Below, in pieces: positions 42,983 to 52,992 of a stretch of 64,000 nt of DNA. Where the stretch lies: the NCBI RefSeq assembly GCF_034427655.1, contig NZ_JAXOFX010000011.1, positions 75,253 to 139,252 on the forward strand. The letters are read 5' to 3'. A program made the position numbers and the translations under genes. Numbering within the stretch: the stretch's first letter is position 1; every line of letters starts with the position of its first letter. Under the pieces are notes generated by a model, which ran no database searches, was not told the origin of the DNA, and saw only the letters and a program-made list of their open reading frames with translations. The stretch is from Robertmurraya_A mangrovi (lineage in GTDB: Bacteria > Bacillota > Bacilli > Bacillales > Cytobacillaceae).

Positions 42983-45784
42983 CTAAAGCCAAGTTTCAAT
43001 TGTATCAACAATTTCTGTTATATCTTTTTGACTAACAGATACTGGAGGTATAGATTTTAGAAATGCCTTTCCATAACGTGTAGATATAATTCTTTTATCA
43101 AACACAAAAACAAACCCACGATCGGAACCTGTTCGGATCAGCCTTCCGAAACCTTGTTTAAAACGAATGACAGCTTCTGGTACGGAGTAATCATTAAACG
43201 GATTTCTACCTTTTTGTTTCACTTTTTCACATTTAGCTTCTGCTAATGGATCATCTGGAGGAGTAAAAGGAAGTCTAACTATTATTAAGCAAGATAAATC
43301 CTCACCAGGTATGTCCACACCCTCCCAAAAACTACTTGTGCCAAGAAGAATGGCTTTATCAAAACGTTGAAAATTTCTCGTTAGCCTTGTTCGACTTCCA
43401 CCCGATATTCCTTGGGCAATAATTGCAAAGTCTTCAAGTAGTCCACTATCTTTCATTAACTCATATGTTTTTTTTAGCATGTCATGGGAGGTAAAAAGAA
43501 TTAGCATTCTCCCTTTTGTTGCTTCTGCAATAGCAATAATATGATCCGTTATGGCTATGACATAGTCATTTAGCGGAACTGAATTGATCTCCGGCAAATC
43601 ATTCGGGATAATTAATTTTACTTGCTCCTCATAATTAAAGGGAGATTCTATTTGTTCTAAATGACAATTATCAGAATGTAACCCTAGCTCTTCAAGCATA
43701 TATTCAAAGGACTGATTAACAGACAATGTAGCAGATGTAATCACTACACTTTTCTTTTGTTCAAAGAATTGCTCTGTTAAGTAACTTGATATAGAAACTG
43801 GCTGAGAATAAATGGTAGTTGCATTTTGAGCAGCCCGTACATCCATTTCAACCCATGTTACTTGCTCAGTAGAAGGTTGCAATAGGATACCTTTAATCGT
43901 ACCCATTGTCTGTATGATTTCTTCCTTATAGCTTATTAACTCCTCCACTAACCTTTTTTGATCCTCTTTGAGTGAGTCAGTTAAATCTTTAAGCTTAGTT
44001 ACACTTTGGTCAAGGTATTGTTCTAAATCTTTTAATAAAAAGTAAAATCTTTCTCCATTAACAATGACTGATTTCCATTCTTTAAGACTTTCTTGCTCCA
44101 CTACTCGACAACTGATGCGATGGAATGAAGATTTCCTTGCTTTTTTCTTGGCAAAAATGCCGATGGTTTTAAATAATTCATCCATTTCAAAAGTCAATTC
44201 ATTATAAAGTCGATTAACCTCAAAGGAATGTAAAAGCTCTCCTTTCTGGTCTAATCCAGTCTCCTTTATTAAATGATCTAAATGATATTGGTGCTGTCTT
44301 TGTTCTGGTAACCCAAATTGACTTAGCAATAACCTTATTGATAAGTAGTCTAATGTTTGACCAAAAAATTTACCTGCCGCTTTCTCAAGGTGATGTCCTT
44401 CATCAATAATGGCATAGTGATATTTAGGGAGTATAGGGTGTTCAGCAACTATATCTGTCAGTAAAAGTGAATGATTGGTAATGATTAAATCTGCCTTTTG
44501 TGCATCATGCCTTGCCCTTAAATAGAAATCATAGGAAATCCATGACTTATTCTGCATAAAGACCGTTTCATCGTGCTTAATTCTATTCCAATACAGCATG
44601 CCACCACTTGAAAGATTTAGTTCATCAAAGTCTCCTGTTTCCGTCTCTAGTAACCAAACAAGGATTTGCATTTTTGTTAAGCTTGAGTCATAGTTATCAT
44701 CTTCATCCAATAATGACTGTTCAAATTTTGCTAGACTCAAATAATGATTTCTACCCTTTAGTAAAACAGTTCTTAAATTAAATGGTAACATTTTTTGTAG
44801 AACTGGTATTTCTTTTGATTGCAACTGCTCTTGAAGTTGAATTGTATATGTACTAATAACAACAGGTTCCTGTTTTTCCTTAGCAGTATTGGCTGCTGGT
44901 AATAGATAAGCTAATGACTTCCCAACTCCTGTCCCTGCTTCAATAAGAGCATGCCGTTCTTTTTGAAATGAATGATAAATAGAATCCATCATTTGAAATT
45001 GAGCATTTCTCTTTTCATAGGTAGGAAGTGCAGATTGAATCAGTTTTTCTTTTTCTTCCTCACTTATTGGGAAAGAGGCTAGTCCTGCCTCTTCTAAATC
45101 ATTGATTGAATGAAACCTTTTTATAGCTATTCCTCTATGTATTTGAAGTTCTGAAGAAAGTTCTTCAATTGTACTTTCTCTTGTAAGGACATATTCATCC
45201 AGCAAGAGTGAAATATCACTTTTTAAACCTCCTGAGAGCTTTAGAAGCTGACGTAAAGTGGTCCCTGGTAGTGCATTTAAGCGTTCTAACATATTCAATA
45301 ATAATTCAGCCGTAACAAGAGCGTCACTATCAGCCTGATGTGGACGATCATGGTCTAAGCCTTCTCTATAAGCAAGATCATTAAGCTTATAACTATCGGC
45401 TGTTGGTAACAAAATTCTAGCTAGTTCTACTGTATCTAATACAGGACCATAAAAACCTTCGTACCCAGCTTCTGTAATCTCTTCTTGGAGGAAAGATAAG
45501 TCAAATAAGACATTATGAGCAACAAAATAAGAACCATCTAATAATGTTAATACTTTTGGAGCTAACTCAGAGAACAATGGTGCATCCTCAACCATATCAT
45601 CTGTAATACCTGTTAATTCTTCTATAAATGGTGGGATACTTTGTTCAGGGTTAACATAGGAAGAAAATTGTTCAACAATCTTTCCGTTCTCAACAACTAC
45701 CGCGGCAAGCTGTATAATTTTATCTCCTCTTTTTGAAGAGTTCCCTGTCGTTTCTAGATCCACAACAACAAATTTAGTACTCAT
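42983..45784 (-). CDS. dinG: DinG-type exonuclease-helicase
   Basis: 933 residues. An N-terminal DEDDh 3'-5' exonuclease (VVDLETTG with Asp9 and Glu11, HNVLFDLSFL, HQADSDA) is fused to an XPD-like helicase with GTGVGKS and DEGHH and motif VI RFKQGFGRLIRTG. Firmicute DinG has the nuclease but no iron-sulfur cluster, and no cysteine cluster is seen here. The nuclease acts on single-stranded ends. Ribosome site GAGGTG. A LexA box is not evident, and a family-1 repeat lies upstream. Confidence 0.94.
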   Translation of the reverse strand: MSTKFVVVDLETTGNSSKRGDKIIQLAAVVVENGKIVEQFSSYVNPEQSIPPFIEELTGITDDMVEDAPLFSELAPKVLTLLDGSYFVAHNVLFDLSFLQEEITEAGYEGFYGPVLDTVELARILLPTADSYKLNDLAYREGLDHDRPHQADSDALVTAELLLNMLERLNALPGTTLRQLLKLSGGLKSDISLLLDEYVLTRESTIEELSSELQIHRGIAIKRFHSINDLEEAGLASFPISEEEKEKLIQSALPTYEKRNAQFQMMDSIYHSFQKERHALIEAGTGVGKSLAYLLPAANTAKEKQEPVVISTYTIQLQEQLQSKEIPVLQKMLPFNLRTVLLKGRNHYLSLAKFEQSLLDEDDNYDSSLTKMQILVWLLETETGDFDELNLSSGGMLYWNRIKHDETVFMQNKSWISYDFYLRARHDAQKADLIITNHSLLLTDIVAEHPILPKYHYAIIDEGHHLEKAAGKFFGQTLDYLSIRLLLSQFGLPEQRQHQYHLDHLIKETGLDQKGELLHSFEVNRLYNELTFEMDELFKTIGIFAKKKARKSSFHRISCRVVEQESLKEWKSVIVNGERFYFLLKDLEQYLDQSVTKLKDLTDSLKEDQKRLVEELISYKEEIIQTMGTIKGILLQPSTEQVTWVEMDVRAAQNATTIYSQPVSISSYLTEQFFEQKKSVVITSATLSVNQSFEYMLEELGLHSDNCHLEQIESPFNYEEQVKLIIPNDLPEINSVPLNDYVIAITDHIIAIAEATKGRMLILFTSHDMLKKTYELMKDSGLLEDFAIIAQGISGGSRTRLTRNFQRFDKAILLGTSSFWEGVDIPGEDLSCLIIVRLPFTPPDDPLAEAKCEKVKQKGRNPFNDYSVPEAVIRFKQGFGRLIRTGSDRGFVFVFDKRIISTRYGKAFLKSIPPVSVSQKDITEIVDTIETWL

Positions 45785-45950
45785 TTAATACACCTCGAAC
45801 ATTCAGTCAATCAAACGGTAACATAAAAACGATAAAAGAAAAAGCTTAATCCCTTCCTATTGTTACTTTTCTTCCACATTTAACTAGATATTATTCAATA
45901 TCTAGTTAAATGGGGCTTATTACTGAAAACTAATTCTAGTATTCTTGTCC

Positions 45951-46077
45951 GTTGATTTCCGGTCCAGGCACTTGCTTTCCGCGGGGAGGAAGTCAAGCCT
46001 CCTCGACGTGCCGTCTGTGGGGTCTCGACCTTTCCTCTACTTCCCGCTGGAGTCAAGTGCCTTCCCCTCCAATCAAC
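45951..46077. repeat. Family-1 palindromic intergenic repeat, copy C
   Basis: From GTTGATTTCC to AATCAAC, 127 bp, with GAGGAAGTCAAGCCTCCTCG inside. Its first 28 bases plus flank are exactly repeated in inverse at 2289-2322. Confidence 0.78.
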
Positions 46078-46097
46078 TCCGTGCTCTATACAAAATA

Positions 46098-46142
46098 GAA
46101 AAGGAAGTGGAGAAAAAATCATACGTTTTCCTTCACTTCCTT
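46098..46142 (-). terminator. panBCD operon terminator
   Basis: AAAGGAAGTGGA and TCCTTCACTTCCTTT pair around an AT-rich loop; on the minus strand it runs into TTTTCTATTTT after panD. Confidence 0.75.
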
Positions 46143-46168
46143 TATTTTAGCATCTCTTTTGGAAATCC

Positions 46169-46552
46169 CTATAAAATCGTACGCTCTGGTTCTGCGTGTA
46201 GTAGTTCTGTAATATTATTGTATTCGTCCATAATGGCTACTTTTGGTTTGTGTGTTGGTACTTTTTCTTCAGCTACCATTACATATGAGATGATGATAAC
46301 AACGTCACCTTCTTGAACTAATCTAGCAGCTGCCCCATTTAAACAAACAACTCCCGTCCCTCTTTCTCCCGGGATGATGTAAGTTTCAAATCTAGCACCG
46401 TTATTATTATTTACGATTTGAACTTTTTCGTTTGGAACCATTCCAACTGCATCTAGAATATCAGAGTCAATTGTAATACTTCCTACATAATTTAAATTTG
46501 CTTCAGTCACTCTTGCACGGTGTATTTTACCATTCATCATGGTGCGAAACAT
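46169..46552 (-). CDS. panD: Aspartate 1-decarboxylase proenzyme
   Basis: 127 residues. The self-cleavage site Gly24-Ser25 (YVGSIT) that yields the pyruvoyl cofactor is intact, as are Lys9 and Tyr58-region residues. It makes beta-alanine from aspartate for pantothenate. Ribosome site GGGGGAGA precedes the ATG; the gene is the third of panB-panC-panD and is followed by a terminator. Confidence 0.96.
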   Translation of the reverse strand: MFRTMMNGKIHRARVTEANLNYVGSITIDSDILDAVGMVPNEKVQIVNNNNGARFETYIIPGERGTGVVCLNGAAARLVQEGDVVIIISYVMVAEEKVPTHKPKVAIMDEYNNITELLHAEPERTIL

Positions 46553-46563
46553 GCTGTCTCCCC

Positions 46564-47415
46564 CTATTCATTTACACTAAAAATAATATTATCTATTAAA
46601 CGAGCTTTATTGAATTTAACAGCTAGAGCAATAATGATTTTTCCTTCTAATGGTTCGACTTTTTTTAACTCAGGGTAAGAATAAATCTCTATATAGTCTA
46701 CCTTACCTGACGACCGACCTTCAATCATTTCTTTCATTTCGGAAATGATTTTGATTTCATCAGTCAAACCACTTTGTACTTTTTCCTTCGCCATTAGTAG
46801 ACTCTTATATAGAATCGGAGCTTCCTTACGCTCCTTATCTGACAGGTACACATTTCTAGAACTTTTAGCAAGGCCATCTTCTTCCCTTACTGTCTCTACG
46901 GGGACAATTTCAATAGGAAAATGGAAGTCCGAAACAAGTCCATGTACCACGGCCACTTGTTGAGCATCTTTTAAGCCAAAGTAAGCCCTATTAGGAAGTA
47001 CAATATTAAATAACTTTGTTAACACTGTGGCCACACCATCAAAATGACCCGGTCTAGATTTTCCACATAATACATCTGTACGTTCCTTAACGTTTACTTG
47101 AACCGAAGAGTAACGTCCATACATCTCTTCCGCTGATGGGAAAAAGATTACATCGACACCTTCTGCCTTCGCAATCTCAGCATCTCTATCAAAATCACGA
47201 GGATAGCTTTCTAGATCTTCATTTGGACCAAATTGCAGTGGATTAACAAAGATACTCAATACAAGTAAGTCGTTCTCTTGTCTCGCTTTTTTCATGAGAC
47301 TTCTATGACCCTCATGTAAATAACCCATAGTAGGAACAAATCCAACTGAGACTTGTTGCTCTTTTTTCTCTAACACAAAAGCCTGCATTTCTTTTATGGT
47401 TGTGATTGTAATCAT
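46564..47415 (-). CDS. panC: Pantothenate synthetase
   Basis: 283 residues of the nucleotidyl-transferase fold with the HIGH-like TMGYLHEGHRSLM and the KMSKS-like LAKSSRNVYLS. It joins pantoate and beta-alanine with ATP. Start ATG overlaps the panB stop by 4 bp (ATGA), with GGAGG inside panB, so translation is coupled. It precedes panD by 11 bp. Confidence 0.96.
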   Translation of the reverse strand: MITITTIKEMQAFVLEKKEQQVSVGFVPTMGYLHEGHRSLMKKARQENDLLVLSIFVNPLQFGPNEDLESYPRDFDRDAEIAKAEGVDVIFFPSAEEMYGRYSSVQVNVKERTDVLCGKSRPGHFDGVATVLTKLFNIVLPNRAYFGLKDAQQVAVVHGLVSDFHFPIEIVPVETVREEDGLAKSSRNVYLSDKERKEAPILYKSLLMAKEKVQSGLTDEIKIISEMKEMIEGRSSGKVDYIEIYSYPELKKVEPLEGKIIIALAVKFNKARLIDNIIFSVNE

Positions 47416-48251
47416 TTTTTTCCTCCGTACAACCCTTGTAGCTCTTCTTCTTTCATAGTAAAGCTATGCTCATCACAAGGAAAGGCTCCTTGTTTTACTT
47501 CTTTTACGTATGTCTTAATTCCGTTTATAGCTAGTTCATTTAAGTTGGCATACTTTTTAACGAACTTCGGTACTCGATCCACACCATATGTTAAAACGTC
47601 ATGGTAGACTAGAACCTGTCCATCAGATTCTATACCCGCACCAATCCCAATAGTTGGAATGTTAATGGATTGGGAAATCTCTCTAGCCAATTGTTTTGGT
47701 ACACATTCAAGAACTAGCAAGAATGCTCCAGCCTGTTCGCACTTTTTCGCATCTTCAAATAGTTTTAAAGCAGCTTCCGTATTTTTCCCTTGAACTTTGT
47801 AGCCCCCTAAAACACCAACAGACTGCGGGGTTAGACCAAGATGGGCAACAACTGGTACACCAGCTTTAGTCAGTGCTGCGATATGCTCAATGACATCATC
47901 TGCTCCTTCTAATTTAACGGCGTTAGCACCTGCTTCTTGCATTAATCTCGTACCATTAAGAAGGGTATCTCGAACAGAAAGATGATAACTCATAAATGGC
48001 ATGTCTACCACAACAAAAGTATTTTTTGCGCCTCTTCGTACGGCTTTACCATGATGTACCATATCGTCCATCGTTACAGGAATCGTAGAATCATAACCTA
48101 ATACAACCATACCTAACGAGTCTCCAACCAAAATAACATCTACTTCAGCTTTTTCAGCCTGAACAGCTGATGGATAATCGTAAGCAGTAAGCATGGCTAT
48201 TTTTTCACCATTTTGCTTCATTTTTAAGAAATCTGTTGTTTGCTTCATCAT
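47412..48251 (-). CDS. panB: 3-methyl-2-oxobutanoate hydroxymethyltransferase
   Basis: 279 residues, TIM-barrel enzyme with DSLGMVVLGYDSTIPVTMDD and the catalytic Glu region; it makes ketopantoate from alpha-ketoisovalerate. AAGGAGG stands right before the tandem ATG-ATG start. First gene of panBCD. A terminator hairpin (48308-48342) separates it from birA, so the operon has its own promoter in the 50 bp between, where TATGACTATATATGAC could hold a -10. Confidence 0.95.
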   Translation of the reverse strand: MMKQTTDFLKMKQNGEKIAMLTAYDYPSAVQAEKAEVDVILVGDSLGMVVLGYDSTIPVTMDDMVHHGKAVRRGAKNTFVVVDMPFMSYHLSVRDTLLNGTRLMQEAGANAVKLEGADDVIEHIAALTKAGVPVVAHLGLTPQSVGVLGGYKVQGKNTEAALKLFEDAKKCEQAGAFLLVLECVPKQLAREISQSINIPTIGIGAGIESDGQVLVYHDVLTYGVDRVPKFVKKYANLNELAINGIKTYVKEVKQGAFPCDEHSFTMKEEELQGLYGGKK

Positions 48252-48554
48252 TTTTTTCCTCCTTTTGTGGAAGAGGAGACAAAACGTGCGTCATATATAG
48301 TCATAATAAAAGGGATTCCAAATAAGCAGAAGGAATCCCTTTAATCTCAAGTGTAGTTTCATCCCTCTGTCCCGGTCCGTATGGATCTAGGCAGACACTT
48401 TTTAAATTAAATTTAGGTATAATTTGGTTAACTAAAGAAAGGTGCAGTTCAAAAAAGATACTGCCCGAGAAAATTATAACATTATTAAATCATTGATTCT
48501 ATAAGTTTTTTCGTGTATAGAAATATGTAACAAAAATGTATTATTCTTTTGTGC
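48252..48554. other. Intergenic region birA-panB
   Basis: Contains the hairpin at 48308-48342 and upstream AT-rich sequence with an imperfect GCAGT...ACTGC inverted repeat. No small gene or recognised riboswitch is seen. Confidence 0.45.
48308..48342 (-). terminator. Terminator between birA and panB
   Basis: AAAGGGATTCC and GGAATCCCTTT pair perfectly; on the minus strand TTATTATGAC follows, which fits termination of the cca-birA transcript. Confidence 0.8.
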
Positions 48555-49535
48555 CTACTCTAGTTCAATATCAGCAGAGTACACCTGATGGACAATTCCT
48601 TCAGTATCTTCAATCTTTAATACTCCGTCCTCCGTGATTCCTAGTGCTCTTCCTCGAATACTACCTGACAACGTTCTAGCAGTAATCATTTTACCAATAC
48701 TGATAGCATAGCTTTCCCATAAAAGCTTAATAGGAAGAAATCCTTTTTCTAAATAAAGCTCGTATAAATGTTCTAATCGATTAAACGCTGAACGAATTAA
48801 GTCTGCCCTATTAATTCGTTTACCGCTCTCAATTGAAAGGGAGGTCGCAATAGTTCTTAGTTCCTCTGGATAATCCTCCATTTGTTGATTAACATTAATT
48901 CCAATTCCGATAATCACTGAATTAATACGATCAGCCTCAGCCTGTAGTTCAGTTAAAATTCCAGTAACTTTTTTACCATTAATAAGGATGTCGTTTGGCC
49001 ATTTTATTTGCGGAGTAACAGTTGTAACTTCTTCAATTGCCTGAACAACTGCTACAGCAGCTAATAAAGTTAGTTGTGGTGCTTTAGGTATAGGAATATT
49101 GGGTCTTAAAATAATACTCATCCATACACCGGTATACTTCGGAGAGTGCCAAACACGGTCCATTCGACCTCTACCTGCCACTTGCTCTTCTGCAACGACA
49201 ACCGTTCCTTCTGCTGCCTGGTCGTAAGCTAAACGATGGGCAATTTTTTGAGTAGATTCTACACTTTCCTCGTAATGAATAGATTGTCCTAAAAATTTAG
49301 TCTTCAATCCAAATCTAATTTCGTCTGCTGTAATGTTTTCTGGTGTCTTCACTATTCTGTATCCTTTTTTTCTAATTGCCTCTAATTCAAAGCCTTCTTT
49401 TCTAAGTTCCTCCATGTGCTTCCAAACAGCCGTCCTCGAACAGCCAATTAAATCCGCTAAATACTGCCCGGATAAAAATTCATCTTTATTGTTCGTGAAC
49501 GCGTCGATGAGTTGTTTTCTTAATTGTGATTGCAC
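48555..49535 (-). CDS. birA: Bifunctional biotin protein ligase / biotin repressor BirA
   Basis: 326 residues from GTG 49535. The longest frame starts at GTG 49547, where the AAGGGAG site would touch the start codon; from 49535 the spacing is 11 nt and the N-terminus (MQSQLRKQLIDAF) aligns with B. subtilis BirA as I recall it. A winged-helix DNA-binding domain (about 1-65) precedes the ligase core with the biotinyl-adenylate loop GRGRMDRVW and KWPNDILI. It loads biotin onto carboxylases and represses biotin genes. It overlaps the cca 3' end by 16 bp. Confidence 0.94.
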   Translation of the reverse strand: MQSQLRKQLIDAFTNNKDEFLSGQYLADLIGCSRTAVWKHMEELRKEGFELEAIRKKGYRIVKTPENITADEIRFGLKTKFLGQSIHYEESVESTQKIAHRLAYDQAAEGTVVVAEEQVAGRGRMDRVWHSPKYTGVWMSIILRPNIPIPKAPQLTLLAAVAVVQAIEEVTTVTPQIKWPNDILINGKKVTGILTELQAEADRINSVIIGIGINVNQQMEDYPEELRTIATSLSIESGKRINRADLIRSAFNRLEHLYELYLEKGFLPIKLLWESYAISIGKMITARTLSGSIRGRALGITEDGVLKIEDTEGIVHQVYSADIELE

Positions 49536-50713
49536 CTCATCAGCCACTCCCTTATTCGTTCTTTCTCATTAGAAACTTTACCTGATAATATGGCTTGTTC
49601 AATCTTTCCTAATGAATCGTTAATCCAAGGTCCACCCTTAAGGTTATACCATTCCATTAAGTCCGTACCTGTTACCTTTAGTTCCCCCCTATTTTTTATG
49701 GGGATCTCTCTATATTTTTTCTCTACCTCGTGAATGTTTGAAAAAGTAGGTCGGTGATTTAACACATTAAATATTTTTTCCACACTTGCTACTTCTGGCC
49801 ATTCAGTTTCGTATAAATCTTCTCTTGACCATTCACGTTGATTTCTTACTTCTAACTTAGCAGTAAGTTTATTTATGGTTCTAATCTGCTTAGTAGGAAG
49901 ACGCCATTTTTTCAGGAATCTCTCCACATTATGAATTCCTAACACTTTAATCATGATCGACCAAGTCTCATTTAAATCAAGTTCCCTAATGTCGAAACTT
50001 ACCAATTCTAGTAATCCCTTTTCATATCCAGATAGACCTGGCAAGTATTGATAAAGTTTAGTTTGAATGAGTAATTCAATAGCCTTTAATCGATTTTTAC
50101 CACTTAATAATTTTTCAAATTCTACTGTTTTTCTTTCAACAGCAATGTGTTCAAGCAAATGCCCGTATTCTATTAAGGCTTGAGACGTTCCATTTTCAAT
50201 ATTAAAAGATAGTTGACTCATAAACCGGACCGCTCGCATCATTCTTAACGCATCTTCTTGAAATCTTTCGCTTGCCTCTCCAACGGTTACAATTTCTTCT
50301 TCAGTAATTGCTTGTTGTCCATTAAAAGGGTCAAATAATTGTCCCTCTTTATCCATGGCTATCGCGTTCATGGTGAAATCTCTTCTTTGAAGGTCTTCCT
50401 TTAAAGAGCGGATAAACGCTACTTCGGAAGGTCTTCTAAAATCACGGTACTCCGCTTCGGCTCGAAAGGTGGTAATTTCATAGCTAGCTCCTTGAAAAAG
50501 GACAACAACCGTACCATGCTCGATACCTACATCAATAGTCTTTGAAAAAATAGATTTAATTTCTTCCGGCGTAGCAGAGGTTGCAATATCCACATCATCA
50601 ATCTCTTTCTTAAGGAGAAAGTCCCTCACCGAACCACCAACAAAATAAGCTTCGTATCCCGCTTTTTCAATTTCTATTAAGATTGGTGCTGCCTTTACAA
50701 AGGCTTCATTCAT
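49520..50713 (-). CDS. cca: CCA-adding tRNA nucleotidyltransferase
   Basis: 397 residues, class II nucleotidyltransferase: YFVGGSVRDFLLKKEIDDVDI (motif shown cut at 20) supplies the GGxVRD loop and the two catalytic aspartates, followed by RRDFTMNAIA. It adds or repairs the CCA tail of tRNA. It overlaps bshA by 4 bp and birA by 16 bp in a tight operon. Confidence 0.95.
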   Translation of the reverse strand: MNEAFVKAAPILIEIEKAGYEAYFVGGSVRDFLLKKEIDDVDIATSATPEEIKSIFSKTIDVGIEHGTVVVLFQGASYEITTFRAEAEYRDFRRPSEVAFIRSLKEDLQRRDFTMNAIAMDKEGQLFDPFNGQQAITEEEIVTVGEASERFQEDALRMMRAVRFMSQLSFNIENGTSQALIEYGHLLEHIAVERKTVEFEKLLSGKNRLKAIELLIQTKLYQYLPGLSGYEKGLLELVSFDIRELDLNETWSIMIKVLGIHNVERFLKKWRLPTKQIRTINKLTAKLEVRNQREWSREDLYETEWPEVASVEKIFNVLNHRPTFSNIHEVEKKYREIPIKNRGELKVTGTDLMEWYNLKGGPWINDSLGKIEQAILSGKVSNEKERIREWLMRCNHN

Positions 50714-51855
50714 ACCATTTCACCTTTTTTTAATATGCTATAGTAGAGTTCCTCGTATTGCTCTACAATCAAATCAGCTCTGAATTTATCTTCCACCAGC
50801 TGCACAGAATGACTGGAGAAATCACGATGTAATTGATCATTTGTTAATAAAGTAATAGCCTTACTCGCAATGGTTTCAATATCTCCTAATTGACAAATAA
50901 AACCTGTCTCTCCATCTCTAATCACTTCAGGAATTCCTCCCACATTCGTACCAATACAAGGAACTCCACAAGCCATAGCTTCTAAAGCTACTAAACCGAA
51001 GCTCTCCTTTTCGGATAATAGTAGCATTAAATCACTAATCGAATAGAGTTCTTCAAGATTATCTTGTTTACCTAGGAATAAGACCTTCCCACTTAGATTT
51101 AGTTCGCCAACTAGTTTACAGACCACTGACATTTCTGGACCATCACCAACAAGTAAAAGTTTAGCGGGGGTTTCCTCCACAATTCTTGCAAAAGTCTTAA
51201 TCACATCAGGAACTCGCTTAACTGCACGAAAATTGGAGACGTGGATAATGACTCTTTCATCTTCCTGAATACCATAGTTTTCTTTTAAATGACTAGGATT
51301 CAACTTTTTATATACTCGTTCATCAATAAAATTATAGACCGTTTCAATAGATTTATCCGGTTTAATTAAATCATATGTTTGGGAAACTAAAGAATTAGAT
51401 ACTGCCGTAACAATATCCGATTTTTCTATTCCAAATCTGATTGCATCTGTTAACGAAGGATCATAGCCTAACACCGTTATATCGGTACCATGCAAGGTCG
51501 TAATAATTTTTACATCTCTTCCACTCATTTGCTTTGCCAAAATCGCACATACTGCATGGGGAATCGCATAATGAACATGTAATAAATCTAGTTCCTCTCT
51601 TTTAATTACTTCAGCCATTTTACTAGCCAAAGCAATATCATACGGAGGGTATTGAAAAACCGAGTATTGATTTACTTCAACCTGATGGTAGTAAATATTG
51701 TGATACATTTTATTCAGACGAAAAGGCAAGCTAGAGGAAATAAAATGAATAGCATGACCTTTTTCAGCTAGCATTTTTCCTAGCTCAGTAGCAACGACAC
51801 CCGATCCCCCGACTGTCGGATAACATGTAATTCCTATTTTTAATTGATTTTTCAT
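50710..51855 (-). CDS. bshA: Bacillithiol glycosyltransferase BshA
   Basis: 381 residues, GT4 family with a GT-B fold; TYPTVGGSGVVATELGK at the N-terminus and E-x7-E (EKESFGLVALEAMACG) in the UDP-sugar site. It joins GlcNAc to L-malate, the first step of bacillithiol synthesis. It overlaps bshB1 by 4 bp, the deacetylase of the next step, so the pathway is encoded as a unit. Confidence 0.95.
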   Translation of the reverse strand: MKNQLKIGITCYPTVGGSGVVATELGKMLAEKGHAIHFISSSLPFRLNKMYHNIYYHQVEVNQYSVFQYPPYDIALASKMAEVIKREELDLLHVHYAIPHAVCAILAKQMSGRDVKIITTLHGTDITVLGYDPSLTDAIRFGIEKSDIVTAVSNSLVSQTYDLIKPDKSIETVYNFIDERVYKKLNPSHLKENYGIQEDERVIIHVSNFRAVKRVPDVIKTFARIVEETPAKLLLVGDGPEMSVVCKLVGELNLSGKVLFLGKQDNLEELYSISDLMLLLSEKESFGLVALEAMACGVPCIGTNVGGIPEVIRDGETGFICQLGDIETIASKAITLLTNDQLHRDFSSHSVQLVEDKFRADLIVEQYEELYYSILKKGEMV

Positions 51856-52568
51856 TCTATATCTCCTAATAAATCACGACTAATCATTACGGGCACCTTC
51901 GATTTAAATCCTTCAGCATATTTAACCCCAACGGATTGTCCGAAAAGCCTTTCTCGTGACTCTACTGTTTCTATGTATCCATTAACTAGCGGAGTATCGA
52001 TACTCCCCTCTATTTTAGTGAATTGACTTTTATATGCGTTTAGACTATCGACCTTTTTGTTTATATAGTCGGATACATCAATTACAAAATCCGGTTTATG
52101 AAACCCATTAATCATGTAAAAATAAAGACGTTTTACACGATGAGCAGGAAGATCGTCATTAGTTATGAATTTACTTACCCCAGCAGAAAATACAGCTTCC
52201 TCCACTAGCCTTGCGCAATTCCCATGGTCAGGATGACGATCTTCATAATAAGGGGCAAATACTACTTCTGGTTTGTATTTTCTAATTACATTAACCACTT
52301 TGTGAATCGATTCTTCATTTAAATAAATACCTCTATCAGGGATATCGAGTGCTTCCCGAACTCTGACTCCTAGAATTTCAGCTGCATGGGCAGCCTCTAT
52401 TTTTCTAGTTTCTATTGTTCCATTTGAAGAAAGCTCAGCTTTAGTTAAATCGCAAATCCCTACCCTTTTTCCTTGAAGAGAGTATTTAGCGATTGTTGCT
52501 CCCATACCAATTTCTACATCATCGGCATGAGCACCGAAAGCTAATATATGTAATTTATTCACTTGCAT
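51852..52568 (-). CDS. bshB1: Bacillithiol deacetylase BshB1
   Basis: 238 residues of the LmbE/PIG-L family. Zinc ligands lie in AFGAHADDVEIG and the second motif is RHPDHGNCARL. It deacetylates GlcNAc-malate. Translation is coupled at both ends: 14 bp overlap with mgsA and 4 bp with bshA. Complete. Confidence 0.95.
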   Translation of the reverse strand: MQVNKLHILAFGAHADDVEIGMGATIAKYSLQGKRVGICDLTKAELSSNGTIETRKIEAAHAAEILGVRVREALDIPDRGIYLNEESIHKVVNVIRKYKPEVVFAPYYEDRHPDHGNCARLVEEAVFSAGVSKFITNDDLPAHRVKRLYFYMINGFHKPDFVIDVSDYINKKVDSLNAYKSQFTKIEGSIDTPLVNGYIETVESRERLFGQSVGVKYAEGFKSKVPVMISRDLLGDIE

Positions 52569-52980
52569 GATTCTCTCCTATTTTTCCATTGACAATATTT
52601 CTCCAAGATAAATCCCCACGTTCGATCCCTCTAATCAGTACCTCCGCAGTCCCCATATTGGTTGCTAATGGAACAGAATAAACATCACATAAACGAATAA
52701 GTGCAGAAACGTCTGGTTCATGAGGCTGTGAGGTTAATGGGTCTCTAAAGAAAATAACAATATCCATCTTATTGTTAGCAATCATAGCCCCTACTTCTTG
52801 ATCTCCACCTAGGGGGCCTGATTGAAAACGATGAATATTTAATTGAGTAGCTTCATTTATACGAAGTCCTGTTGTCCCTGTTGCATACAAAGTATGAGTA
52901 GCTAAGATGTCTTTATATGCAATAGCAAACCGTACCATATCATCTTTTTTCTTATCATGAGCAATCAAGGCAATATTCAT
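52555..52980 (-). CDS. mgsA: Methylglyoxal synthase
   Basis: 141 residues with LIAHDKKKDDMV, the phosphate-binding GTTG and SGPLGGDQEVGA that carry the catalytic aspartates of MgsA. It converts dihydroxyacetone phosphate to methylglyoxal, a glycolytic bypass. Bacillithiol made by the next two genes helps detoxify methylglyoxal, which gives the dapB-mgsA-bshB1-bshA order a plausible logic. Confidence 0.95.
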   Translation of the reverse strand: MNIALIAHDKKKDDMVRFAIAYKDILATHTLYATGTTGLRINEATQLNIHRFQSGPLGGDQEVGAMIANNKMDIVIFFRDPLTSQPHEPDVSALIRLCDVYSVPLATNMGTAEVLIRGIERGDLSWRNIVNGKIGENHASE

Positions 52981-52992
52981 ATGAGATCCCCT

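Larger units (their letters stand above)
45785..46168. other. Intergenic region with repeat copy C and panD terminator
   Basis: Contains an AT-rich inverted repeat (TAACTAGATAT...ATATCTAGTTA, 45881-45908), the family-1 repeat copy C and the panD terminator. The open frames on both strands inside it are by-products of the repeat. Confidence 0.6.

Noticed and set aside
45785..45815. CGAAC half-site before dinG as an SOS box
   Set aside because: The opposite half GTTCG is missing at the right spacing.
45895..46316. Frames on both strands inside family-1 repeat copy C
   Set aside because: They follow the repeat sequence and have no start signals; the repeat is non-coding.
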